NCBI RefSeq assembly: GCF_036324505.1 | Contig: NC_086364.1 | Span: 15,911,648-15,975,647 of the forward strand | Length of the DNA: 64,000 nt | Reading direction: 5' to 3' | Source: Eleginops maclovinus | Lineage: Eukaryota; Chordata; Actinopteri; Perciformes; Eleginopidae | Shown here: piece after piece, positions 1 to 10,445 of the stretch | Position numbering within the stretch: the first letter of the stretch is position 1 | Layout of the letters: each line of letters opens with the position of its first letter | Program-made: the position numbers and the translations under genes | The notes under the pieces: model-generated | Told to the model about the DNA's origin: nothing | The model's input: only the letters and a program-made list of their open reading frames with translations | The model's database searches: none

Positions 1-240
1 TCTTCCGCGGCAGATGTCAGAGTTATGTTTTACTGCACATATTTTATTTTGTTTGTAGCAGCCATGCCTTTTAAACTTTCTTCACATCTTGGATAGTTCC
101 CCTAGTTAAAATTCTCTCTATGTGGTCAAAGCAGCCTGGTTTTAGAAGTCTTTTCCCAGCAGCCTCTCACAAATCCTCCTGCTTTTTTTAATTTCATCTT
201 CCCGGCTTCTGTCTGTGTTTAATCGTCTCCCTCTCTGCAG

Positions 241-1176
241 GTTTTGGAGACATGTGTGAAGAACTGCGGTCACAGGTTCCATGTGCAGGTAGCCACCAGA
301 GATTTCATCGACGGTGTGTTGGTCAAAGTCATATCGCCCAAAAACAATCCTCCAACCATCGTACAAGACAAAGTGCTGGCGCTCATACAGGTATTAAAGC
401 TTTCTTCTTCAGTGCCATATCATCCCTATTTTACGTAGGTGTTTTCTTCTAAAAACAAGTGCACACAGCTTTCTGTTCATACTGACTCCTCCCTATGGCT
501 CCGTTCACACATTCGGTGATGCAGGACATGACATCATGGTGTGATGATAAGAGAAAGGTTAGTTCATGGCAGCAAGTCCACAGACTACAGCCTCCTGTCC
601 CGTAACTAGAAGCCATCTCGGCCAACAGGTGGTGTTCTCTGTCCTCTGATTATTTATAGGGATTTATGTTTAAGTTTAGACACCATTGTTATTTTCTTTG
701 CTTGGTTTATTGACAACATTAGAGAGTGTTTCTTCCCTAAACACATTTTTTACGGAGGTTAGTTAATCATCATCAAAATCATTGAATTAATTCTGCATTA
801 ATATAAAAGAAAAATAGAAAAAGGAAAGACCTGTTTAGCTTCATACATTAAGCTGCTTATAATACAGAATTGAATTACTAGAGTTTTTTTCATAAAAGCA
901 AATATTGAAACAAACCTTTTTTTCCCCTACTATTTGATTGTGTATTTTAATGCAAATAACCACTATTGATGACAAGAACAAAGTAGAAGGACACCATTAT
1001 GAGCTTTTGGGACGTTTATACTGACTTTGTGTTCGTGGCAGTCCTGGGCTGATGCCTTCAGGAGCAGCCCGGATCTCACTGGTGTGGTCCACATTTACGA
1101 AGAACTGAAGAGGAAAGGCATTGAGTTCCCGATGGCGGACCTGGATGCATTGTCTCCCATCCACACACCGCAGAGG
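241..1176 (+). CDS. tom1l2: TOM1L2 exons encoding the distal VHS domain
   Basis: Exons 241-390 and 1042-1176 encode the second half of the VHS domain, starting [14 protein letters not shown] and passing through [14 protein letters not shown] and [15 protein letters not shown] to LSPIHTPQR. Both exons are whole-codon (150 and 135 nt, phase 0). VHS domains are right-handed superhelices that bind ubiquitin and sort membrane cargo. The helix 1-4 part of the domain is missing because its exons lie outside the window. The intron between them (391-1041) is AT-rich and shows no other gene. Confidence 0.93.
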
Positions 1177-4100
1177 GTGAGGAAAAAACACACACAGCAC
1201 AAACACATCTGTATATTCACACAGCAATCTCTTTAAGGGGTTATTTTCTTTCTTCCAGGGAACACCCGAGGTGGACCCAGCCATGATCAAGTACCTCGCC
1301 CCGGTTTCACCTGCTGCTGCGACGCCTAAACCTTCCCCCATCCCGTCTCCTGTCCCTACCACACACACCTCCCACGTGCCGGGCCCAATCACAGCGACCC
1401 CTGACCAGGTGAATGTCTTCAAAAATTACAAATTTAATTTATTCAAATAATTTATATCAAAAGCCCTTTTCAAAGTCTGTTTTAAAGGAGCTTAATCCAG
1501 AGATTATTAAACTGTGAAGTGCAAAGATTAAAGCAGACTACAAGAGTTTATCTGGATATCACTCCATTGACCGCTTTAAGAAGAGACGCAGCACTGCTGA
1601 TCCTGAATAATCCCTGAAAGTGTGAATGACCTTTGACCTTCTGTGCCTTCAGATCGCCCGGCTGCGCAGCGAACTGGACGTAGTGAGAGGAAACACCAAA
1701 GTCATGTCGGAGATGCTGACAGAGATGGTGCCTGGGCAGGAAGACGCCTCAGACCTAGAACTGCTTCAGGTTAGAGGAGAATTAATATATTATGAGGGTT
1801 TATTTTGACCAATGATGTGCCTGACTAGACAAAAAACCGTAAATAAATCTGGCTTTATGTGTTTTAATGTTTAATGTGGATTCTAAGAAGATGTGGTTTC
1901 AAAGCTGTCAAGAACATGAAAGCAAATCTAAATCAGAAGACTGTTCAGAGGGGGAAAATCTGATATTTCTTCTTTATATGAAAGGGTCTGTCAGGAAATC
2001 ATACTAGCAGCCCTACTCTAAAAACTGAATTTAAAGGAATATAAACCCTTGCAAATATTTGAGTACATGACTGTCCGCACACTCCTAAAGATGGTCAAAG
2101 TAAAACGCTTTCCAGCATCGCACTCCAGCTGTGAAGTGTTGGAACTGTTTGCAGACACCAGGGGGAGTACTGGGTCTAATTTTCAGAGGAAAAGCTCAAC
2201 TCGCACACAACTTATTAATATCCAGTTAGCTGTTGTAAAATTCCTGGAATTGGAAACTAACCGGTGGTAAAGAAACTCATGCAGAGTTTAATCTCCTAAA
2301 GCCAAATCCACTCAGGTATTTGAGTCAGCTGCAAGGCCCCTGGCCCTGTGCCAGTTGTATTGGTAGGTGTTCCTTACTAATACACCTGGCACAGATTTAC
2401 ACAGCTGAGAAAATATTTCTGACTTGCTCAACGCTAAATAGAAACAAACAAAACAATATGTATTTTTCACTTAGCTTTCACAGATTGATTGCATAATGTC
2501 ATACAACTCCGGAAAAAATTAGAGACAACTCCAATGTTTTCTTAAATCTTTATCTCTACATGTATGGCAGCCATTCCAGTGTTTGTTGAATTTCAACACA
2601 GAGACAAATTGTCAGTAGTTTATAGAATACAATAAAATAATAATAATAATTTAACTCAAAGACATACCTATAATAAACAATAGAAAATGAAAATGCTGAA
2701 GTGGTCTCTTAATTTTTCCCAGGGCTGTATGTGTCTGACTAAATCAGATAGCTTACTTGTTATGGTTCTCCGTTCTATTTTGTTTCTGTTATTACTGATG
2801 AATTTATCAATAAGTCTTTTCTATTGGTGGTTCAATCTCTGTAGGAGCTGAACAGAACCTGCAGGGCGATGCAGCAGAGAGTGGTCGAGCTGATTTCACG
2901 CGTCTCTAACGAAGAAGTGACCGAGGAGCTGCTACACGTCAACGACGACCTGAACAACATTTTCCTCCGATATGAGAGGTACGATGTTTCTAACAGTCAG
3001 GCTCTGTGTGTCAGAATAAGGGCTGACATATCGATTTGTTAGGGTGACATGAGCAGACCTATGTTTATACCATCTTTGATGTCAGAATAATTTTAACCTC
3101 TCAAACAGAACTTTTTGCAATGTGTAAGATCTCGGTCCAATATGGTTAATTAATGAATAATGGATGCTCGTTAGTTCCTCGAGTTATGATTTTTAAAGAG
3201 CTGGCTCCCGCTGTGATCATACCCGAGCTTACCAGTGAAAAATAAAAAATTGGAGAAAACATGCTAAACACAGTTTGAAGCTCAAAGTCACAAAACGTTC
3301 CTTTAAAACATTCTGCAGCTTCAAACGGCTCTTTCATGAGGCCTGTGAAGATGAGCGTTGTTTGAGCCTCACAGAATTTGTGCTAAAACATTGAAAGATG
3401 TGTGTGCTGCTCACAGGTACGAGAGGTACAGGTCGGGTAGAGCCGCACAGAACAACGGGGTGAGTACCATCAAAGAGAAGAAAAGATGTACCCCAGATTC
3501 TGTCATAGATCTTTGTTTTGTGTTTGCTTGTTGCATTTGCATCGCCTGTGGTGGTTCCACTTACGTTAAAGATGCCATGAGGGATGATTTAAAATCGCTC
3601 CCATACCCATACGTTGTGCTTGTTTTACAATTCGAGTATTTGAATGTATTATTTTTCTAAAAGCATACCCAGCACTTCAGTGCAGCATTACTATTTAATT
3701 CAAGTGAGGTTTGTTTGCCTTGTGAAAACTGGAAGAGCTAAGAAAAAATAAGTCTCAATCTGCTGTCTAGAGCGTAGATCTGCCAGGATCAGTGATTCAC
3801 CGGAGGGTCGGGGCGTCTCTCGCCGCCTCCCACATAGCTGTTTGTGTTTGCATGCTGCTGATCTCTCTGTGTGCTCTGTGTGTTTGTGTTGTGGCCAGCT
3901 GATGGAGGCAAGTATGATGCCATTACCAGATGCAGTGAACATGTCTGCTAAACTGTATGGAACTGATGTTTAGACCAGTGTCTCTCAAACTTTCTTCCGT
4001 GATGTACACATTTTAAAAAAAAGCCCCAGAGCAGTGGAAGACTTTTTATGGAGGGAAAATAAAGGCCATAAAAAAGTATAACAAGCTCATTACTATACAA

Positions 4101-7100
4101 ATTAAATGCTACCTTTCAAATGTTTAGAAACCATCACTATGATTTTCTTGCATCATGAAATAACAAAGATGGTGTTGCATTGACCATTTAGCAAGAAATA
4201 TGAGCTTATTTTTCACTTCTTCTCCATTGCGGCAACCTTTCAACAGCGAATCAATTTTCGCTCTGTAATTCAATTTCAAAACAGGATTCCAAGTTGCATT
4301 GGAAATAGGAATATTGAATGATAAATATGGTTTATTGAAGTTATATTTAAAAAAATGTGGAATTTATTTTAGTATATTTACTTATTTAAGCAACTAAGCA
4401 TAGCTGACGTTTCTTAAGAGAGGTTTTTAATCACATTTCACGTACCCTCTGCAGTGCTCCAAAGGACCCCGTGGGGAACTAGTACCCTTGTCTGAGAAAC
4501 ACTGGTGTAGACCAAACAGTAGCTCTGTGTGAAACTATACTCTATATGTCCTCCCTTTTGCGCCCTTTTGTGCAACTGTATTCAACCCTCAGTATTGTAT
4601 CAGTGCATAGCCCTCAATCTACAGCCACTGACCCTCAGTGTTGTCTCAAACTGTGTAGTAAATCCTGTAGGATGTCGGTAGTCTCTGTATACAAGGGGTA
4701 ATCACAATGTAATATGATTTCCTCAATAAACCTGTCATTGAAAAATATAATTATATGTTTAATCTGTATATTGACATTGTTTGTATCCGTTCGTAATTAT
4801 TGACAGCAATAATTCTCCCCTCCGTGCCCTGTTTCAGATGTTGAATGAAGCCACGGAGGACAACCTGATTGACCTGGGCCCGGGCTCCCCGGCTGTGGTC
4901 ACACCCAGGATCAGCTCCAGCCCAACACACCACCCCATCGCAGGGGCCGCTGCCTCCCCAGCCCATAATCCCGCTACAGCCTCGCTAACATCTGCACTTG
5001 CGAGTATCGGTAAGTATCATGTCTGTTTTCCTTGGTGGAAGAAAAATATTGTGTTACAGCATAGGAAAATTAGCCAAAAAATAGGCAATTTTGGGAAACT
5101 TTTGCCCCTGAATTTGGAGGCATTTACATACACAACCACAATTATTTTTTAACTATCAAACACTCACACTCTCTCACCAGTGTCGTAACACCGCTCCCCC
5201 CCAGCGTCTCCAGACTTGGCATTAGAGAATCAGTTGAGTGTAAAAAAGGCTAATAATCTGGCTGCTAATTGGAACTGAGCCCAGCCACATAACTCACCGC
5301 TAGACACTCTTCCCTAGAAAGTCTCTGTATGGTTAAAGCTTGGATATATTGCTCCTGAATCCTTATTTAAAAACCCTCTAACTCTGTGTTCTCCATCTTT
5401 CTTGCTCTTCCCTCTTTCCTGCTCTCCTCCCTCACTGTCCCTCTCCAGATGTGACTTCAGACAGCGCGAGCCGAACCCCGTCTTGTCTACCAGGCCACAA
5501 CAAGGACGACTTTGACATGTTTGCCCAGACCAGGACCAGCTCTCTGGCTGATCAGCGCAAAAAGTAGGTCTCTGTTTTTTTATTTTGCTTCTGGGGCAGC
5601 TCAGACCCTCTCATGTTGTTATTCAGGATTTCATTTACTTCTAATTAAAGGGATATTCATAACCGCCTTTTAATATTTAAAACAAAAGCTATCCATGGGT
5701 ACTTTTTTTGGTCTCTGATGTTCAACGTGATGAAGTTTGAACATCTTATATGCGCACTGTCTCTCAACCTGCCCTTAATACATTGACTTATTGAATTTGC
5801 TAAATTAGTTTTGGAAACCTCCAGGGTACGGATGTTTATCTCTATAAAAACCTGCTATTTCTTGCTGTAAATTGAACCCATAGGTGGAGCAAATTGAAGC
5901 GCTAAATTAAGGGCAAGAGAGACAAGTTCCCAGTTGATAAGCATGCCAAAAAGTAAGCGTGTTTCACGATACTGCCTTATCGTCAATTTAGACAACTTAT
6001 TCTCGTCAAACTGGGTCCTTCTCTCCCTTTTCTCCAGTCCTGGATTTAGTTTGTTGTAATGAAGGTTGTTTTGGGGTGACTGGTGGCTAAGGTTTTATCC
6101 CTGCTGACCAAAACTCTCCCGCTTTCCGTCTTTCTGCTCTGTACTTCCTAATAAGGGCAATATGGCCACGAATATTGCACATAAGTCTTTCAAACTCAAT
6201 AAATACAATTAAAGTTGGCATTTGAAAACAAAAATTGTATTCAAAATGGGGGGGAATTGCCGGGACTTGTTCATGGTTTGTTTTGTAAGTACTTTTTATG
6301 TTTTGTCACACAGTGTGAAGTATGAGGACCCTCAGGCTCTGGGCAGCCTGGCCTCGGCTTTGGATGTGAGACAGCAGAACGCAGTGGGGGTGAGTACACT
6401 GATGCATGTAGTTTAATATTGCTTTCACCCGTATATGAAGGGTGGGTGTTGTTTACATGGCTGATGGTGAGCCTTTCCCGAACCAGTCTGTCCTCAGCCC
6501 TCGGTCACTCCCTGCATGTGGTGGTCTCTGACATTCGTCCTGTCTGCAGTGGTACTCAAACTTTGATCAAACAAAAGGGCGTAGGTTTGTGTACTTGGTT
6601 ATTACTTCATATCTAAAATAAATACATTACAAAGTGTTAAGCATTCCAATATGTAGATATAAGCGACTGAAAATATTATTTAAATATTAGTTCTAGCATT
6701 AGTAATCTCATTACTTACAAAAATATACACCATACTTTTGATTTCTGTAGTCTCTCTTCCTGTCCGAGCACACATTGCAATATATTTGTATAGTTATCGC
6801 AATGTAAACAGACGACTCTGAAATATTTACTGCGTCACACAGACACAAACAAGCACACACACAGTGGGGATTGTCCATTCCTCTTTCAGTTACTTCAGAT
6901 TGAGCTTTTACTTGAGGGAGTCCAAAGTGTCGTTATCCCTTTTTTTATTTTCTTCATTTTCATCTTTACGGAATGATCCTATCCTCGTTTTCTTTCGTTC
7001 TCCTCTCCTCCTCTCCCACTTTGAAATGAAAGCCATCTCTTGCATATTTGACTCCTCCTCTCTCTCTCTGCACTGTGCGCTATGCTGTGGTGGGGCTTGC

Positions 7101-10100
7101 TACCTTTTCTTCTCTTGTGTAAGGTGTTGTTCTGTTGTTGATTCAGCTGAGGGTAGAAGGGGATGATAACGCAGCAGAACAGGAGCTGCCCATAGACAGC
7201 TGGCTTATTACCCAAGGAATGGTGAGGACTCCATCCTCAGTGTGTCCTCCTTCCCCTCCCTCGTGTCCACCGTCACCCCTGCTCTCAACCTCCTGCAGCG
7301 TCATCCATAACCCTCATGAGCTGCTCTCCTTTCTAGATTCATCTCACTGCTCTGTCCTGGAATGCTCATACAAGCCCATACCAGAGAAAAATATCCTCCC
7401 AAGAGCCTCCTTGCAGGTTCAGAGGGTTCCTCCAGTGTTTTTCTATTGTTGGGCAATATGAGGATTAATGATCGCCTCCTGTTTGGAGAAATACACAGAA
7501 CTGCCTGGGACGGTGGCAGCAGAAAACATATTATTGCCATCTAAAAAGAGTCAATATGAGTTTACATGTTCACTTTTAAGAATATTATTTCAGCTTTATC
7601 TTGCCTCGAGACAGCTTTTTGTGACTAGGAAGCCATAATCAATGCTCTGTTCAAATCCGACAATTTTACAAAAGCAGACACTTAAACACAGACTTTTTCG
7701 AGAGGCTAAAATCTGTTTCGCTGCTGCCTCTCTGTACAGAAGTACTTTGCTTAACTTTCCTTCTGCTAATCCTGTCTGCTTTACCAAACTGTAGGCGTGC
7801 TGATGTCATTTATACTGAATGTAAAACTGCAATTAAAAACAATCTCAACTATCCCTTTTAAGAGATTAACACTCTGTCATTGAGTGCTGTTTGATTTACT
7901 GTTCACATTAGGGAGTTATTTATTTACCATCTGTTGTATTGGATGTATTAGCTTATTGAAGCTAATTCTGCAAATCAATCAACAGGCCCTTTTATAGTGA
8001 CATGTTGCATCATGAAGGATCTTCATTTCTTAAGTATTAAGTTTCACTTGATTTACTGGTTATAAAATTAAGTGAAGATATAAGAATTCATCCAATCTAC
8101 GCCCCTCCATTGCACTCTATTGACATAAAACACTACACCCATAACTGATGCTTCCCACCCCTTTATAGATGATAGACGGGTACTTTATTGATCCCAAATT
8201 GGGAAATTATGGTTTGGTTTATGAGCCTGATGGGTCACCAGGAACTGTCATCATCTAGATTCCTCTCCTAACACTCACACACTAAAACAGCAGGGAAGTA
8301 CAGATACTTCAACTGCACAGCAAGCACTATCAACAATAGTGGATCTATTTAGTGCTAGTAACATCGGACCCCCACAACAAAAAGGGATGTGTCTTGCTGT
8401 GTTTTGAAGAGTATTTGTAATTTTGTCTTCTAACTGTCTCTGGATTTTAGATAATACACTAGATATAACTAACAAGAACCACCCTAACCAGAAATACTCA
8501 CTAACGAATGAGTCACTAGTTGCTGTAAAAGTGAAGGTGCTGTTGTGGCTGTATTTTGCGTAAAAAAACGTGCACTTTGAACTTTTATCAGTGTCATTTT
8601 GGTGAATTCCACACACTTTTCTACAGCTTTTTATCCTACATGTGTTTGTTATTTATTATTTCTCATGGATGACTTTCACTGCCCCACTGCCTTGGCCTTT
8701 CTTTCTGAAACGCTCCTTCACCGTGTAAACTGTGATCTCAAGAGGAAACCCCACCCATGTTTTTGTAGTGTTTCGCCGGGTCAGATGAAAGTGTTTTTTT
8801 TATCTCTATTCAACTTTGATATCAGGCCAACATCAAATGTGGACTTTGACTCCAACACATAGGCAGTGAAATGATGTGGAAGACTTTTTAGTATTGTGTG
8901 GATTCTTTGTATCTTTGGAAACAAAAAGCATGCAAGCAGCTTTCCCAATTTCCCAATAAGTGTTGCTCCTCATGGATGGAGCCACTTTTAGAATGTCCTT
9001 TATTTTCAAGCACACACAATGCGTCACACTTTTCCAGCAGTCCTTATTCACTGTGATCACTTGGTGCCAACACAAACCCGCACATTCATCACATCATCAC
9101 AGTTACTTCACTCAATGCAGCGTTTGTGTGTGTATGTGTTCCGTGGGAATACCCTGCCTCTCGACAGTCCCTGTGCTTTAAGCTTTTCCCATCCAATCAA
9201 TCTCTTAATCACGTTCAAATGATTCGCTAATTAACTAATGATGTGGAATAATTAACGCTGCTGTGTGACATCAGTCGGCAGCTGTTAAGCCATATCAGCA
9301 TCAGGAAACTAATGAGAACAAAACACAACCTGGGAGCTCCTGTTCTCAGTGAAGACAGCTGAGTGGCAGCTTGTTGCACATGGTAAAACAATAAGAGCAC
9401 AGACTTGAGAGAGGTTGAGTGTGTCTTCTCAGCTATTTCTTTGTTATTTCATTTTGATTTCGATCATCTTGCTCCATTGGTGATTCCAATTCTTGTTATT
9501 TTTTGTTTTGTTTGTGTGTTACAATTTTCTTTTTGGGTGTCTTTCTGTGGTGTGGCTTTGGTGCTGCCCTTTGGTTTGTCCATGGCTTTGCTCCATAGAT
9601 CCCCGTACCGCAGTCCTCTGTCATGGATGACATAGAGGAGTGGCTCTGTGCTGACGTGGTGAGATTTCTTTACCTTGATTTAAACGTTTTCCCATCTTTT
9701 TCTCTTCAGATTTGTTTTTCTTGGAGAGCACATTCCATCCCCCAAACTCGCATAACTGTCTACATTTGACTTTAGTTTCCTTTCACGTCACATCCTTTCA
9801 TTCACTGTAATCGAATGTATTTTAACCAATGACGATCAATTGGTTGATTGCTAACACAGTGCTAACAATAGTCAAGTTAAAATGGCTGCAATGAGCTTTG
9901 TAAACGTGCATGCGGAGGTTTTGGAGTTGGGCTCAAGGAGGCTACTGGTTGACAAGTGTGGAAGAATGCATGATTGACGGACCCTTCATAAGCGACTTTG
10001 TGTGGGTTTGTGTGAACTTACATTTGACTTGTATGTTCTTGTGTATCAGAGAGCCTGCTGTGTTGCTGTCTGAACACAAAGGTTCACCACTGTCTCCTAA

Positions 10101-10445
10101 AACAAAGAAAACTCCATTAACAAAACCAAAGTGTGCACATTATCTAATGGTTTCTTTTCCCTTCTCAATAGAAAGGGGATGCTGCTGAGGAAGGGGTGAC
10201 CAGCGAAGGTATAGAAACATAATTGCGTATATTCAGTTAACTCCTACATGTGTGAAATTGTGTTCATTCCCCTCTTTTTTATTAATGTGTTTCTTCCAGA
10301 ATTTGACAAGTTCCTGGAGGAGCGAGCAAAGGTTTCAGACTCCCTGCCGTCTCCCCCGGGAGCTCACCCTTCTCACCCTGCTCGTGCCGCTGATGGCTCC
10401 CACAAGAAGGCCGAGCGGACGGAGGATGCCCTCTTTGCCTTGTAG
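241..10445 (+). CDS. tom1l2: TOM1L2, TOM1-like VHS/GAT endosomal adaptor (5' partial, exons joined)
   Basis: Coding exons, each bounded by AG/GT: 241-390, 1042-1176, 1259-1408, 1653-1769, 2845-2978, 3417-3459, 4838-5009, 5449-5563, 6314-6389, 9599-9658, 10172-10208 and 10300-10445 (TAG at 10443). Together they make 1335 nt, an uninterrupted 444 codons plus stop, after a first part lying left of the window. The product resembles vertebrate TOM1L2 more than TOM1: the GAT segment reads [19 protein letters not shown] and the linker [13 protein letters not shown], both TOM1L2-like. TOM1-family proteins bind ubiquitinated cargo, TOLLIP/endofin and clathrin on early endosomes and work in ESCRT-0-like sorting. 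The carboxyl end EDALFAL is the family signature. Phase 0 at 241 predicts an upstream exon holding the start of the VHS domain. No frameshift is visible. Confidence 0.95.
391..1041 (+). other. TOM1L2 intron, nothing else recognised
   Basis: AT-rich intronic sequence. Open frames here are short and lack splice or homology support. Confidence 0.7.
1259..3459 (+). CDS. tom1l2: TOM1L2 exons: Pro/Ser linker and GAT domain
   Basis: Exon 1259-1408 encodes a Pro/Thr/Ser/Ala-rich linker (about 50 residues) that is poorly conserved in the family. Exons 1653-1769, 2845-2978 and 3417-3459 encode the GAT three-helix bundle: [20 protein letters not shown], then [20 protein letters not shown], then a last helix ending [17 protein letters not shown] domains bind ubiquitin and TOLLIP. 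Intron 2979-3416 splits the Arg codon between AG and G. The donor there is AG|GTACGA and the acceptor CACAG|GTACGA, so the exon-start sequence repeats at both sides and the exact join could slip by a codon. Confidence 0.9.
2504..2727. mobile_element. MITE-like element with Tc1/mariner-type ends
   Basis: A 224-bp AT-rich element bounded by TA on both sides (2502-2503 and 2728-2729), the Tc1/mariner target. The left end reads CAACTCCGGAAAAAATTAG and the right end, on the other strand, CAGCCCTGGGAAAAATTAAG; the inverted similarity continues through GAGACNAC. The GGTCTCTTAATTTTTCCCAG end is familiar to me from abundant fish DNA transposons. There is no transposase frame, so it is non-autonomous. 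It lies in the TOM1L2 intron before exon 2845. Confidence 0.75.
3976..4504. mobile_element. Non-autonomous hAT-type element with 8-bp target duplication
   Basis: The element is 529 bp and has inverted ends: left CAGTGTCTCTCAAAC, right (other strand) CAGTGTTTCTCAGAC. The CAGTG start is typical of hAT elements. It is flanked by GTTTAGAC (3968-3975) and GTGTAGAC (4505-4512), an 8-bp target duplication with one mismatch. The interior is AT-rich with no transposase. The mismatch and end divergence suggest an old insertion. Confidence 0.8.
4838..6389 (+). CDS. tom1l2: TOM1L2 exons: clathrin-box region and conserved tail
   Basis: Exons 4838-5009, 5449-5563 and 6314-6389. The first carries [12 protein letters not shown], whose LIDLG core resembles a clathrin-box motif, followed by a Ser/Pro/His-rich spacer. 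The second carries [19 protein letters not shown], the best conserved block of the TOM1L2 tail. The third carries [20 protein letters not shown]. Introns 5010-5448 and 5564-6313 contain no other recognisable feature. Splice phases (1, 2 and 0) fit together without a break. Confidence 0.9.
7147..7221 (+). CDS. tom1l2: Candidate alternative cassette exon of TOM1L2
   Basis: A 75-nt block lies between a pyrimidine-rich acceptor (TTGTTGATTCAG) and a strong donor (ATG|GTGAGG). It starts and ends at phase 0, exactly the phase of the 6389/9599 junction, and encodes 25 residues without a stop: [12 protein letters not shown], then ELPIDSW, then LITQGM. Inclusion would place an acidic, IDSWL-containing segment just before the DDIEEWL motif of the next exon. 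I do not recall a certain counterpart in other species, so this is inferred from splice signals, frame and phase alone. Confidence 0.55.
8175..8210 (+). mobile_element. Fragment resembling a teleost non-LTR retroelement 3' tail
   Basis: The string GTACTTTATTGATCCC, a short spacer, then TTGGGAAATT, preceded by a GATGATAGA stretch. In many teleost genomes this TTTATTGATCCC...GGGAAATT motif marks the 3' end of Rex3/RTE-like non-LTR elements. Only the tail is visible and no reverse transcriptase frame lies next to it, so it is a truncated copy or a derived short element. Confidence 0.5.
9200..9330. promoter_or_regulatory. Possible conserved non-coding element in TOM1L2 intron
   Basis: This stretch has clustered homeodomain-like cores (CTAATTAACTAATG, AATAATTAACG), a GACATCA half-site and CAGCTG, and high complexity compared with the surrounding intron. 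It is inferred only from motif density; no alignment was possible. Confidence 0.25.
9599..10445 (+). CDS. tom1l2: TOM1L2 C-terminal exons
   Basis: Exon 9599-9658 encodes [20 protein letters not shown]. Exon 10172-10208 encodes [12 protein letters not shown]. Exon 10300-10445 encodes [11 protein letters not shown], a Pro/Ser/His stretch, and the terminal [10 protein letters not shown] before [15 protein letters not shown] and DALFAL are diagnostic of TOM1/TOM1L2. The acidic DDIEEWL motif sits in the region of the family tail used for clathrin binding. Confidence 0.92.

Larger units (their letters stand above)
6390..9598 (+). other. Largest visible TOM1L2 intron
   Basis: 3.2 kb between exons 6314-6389 and 9599-9658. 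It holds the candidate cassette exon (7147-7221), a CT-rich block around 7230-7300, a retroelement-tail motif near 8175-8210 and an AT-rich, homeodomain-site-like stretch at 9200-9330. No further exon was recognised. Confidence 0.7.

Noticed and set aside
3358..3660. 100-codon frame as an independent gene
   Set aside because: It is TOM1L2 exon 3417-3459 read through both flanking introns.
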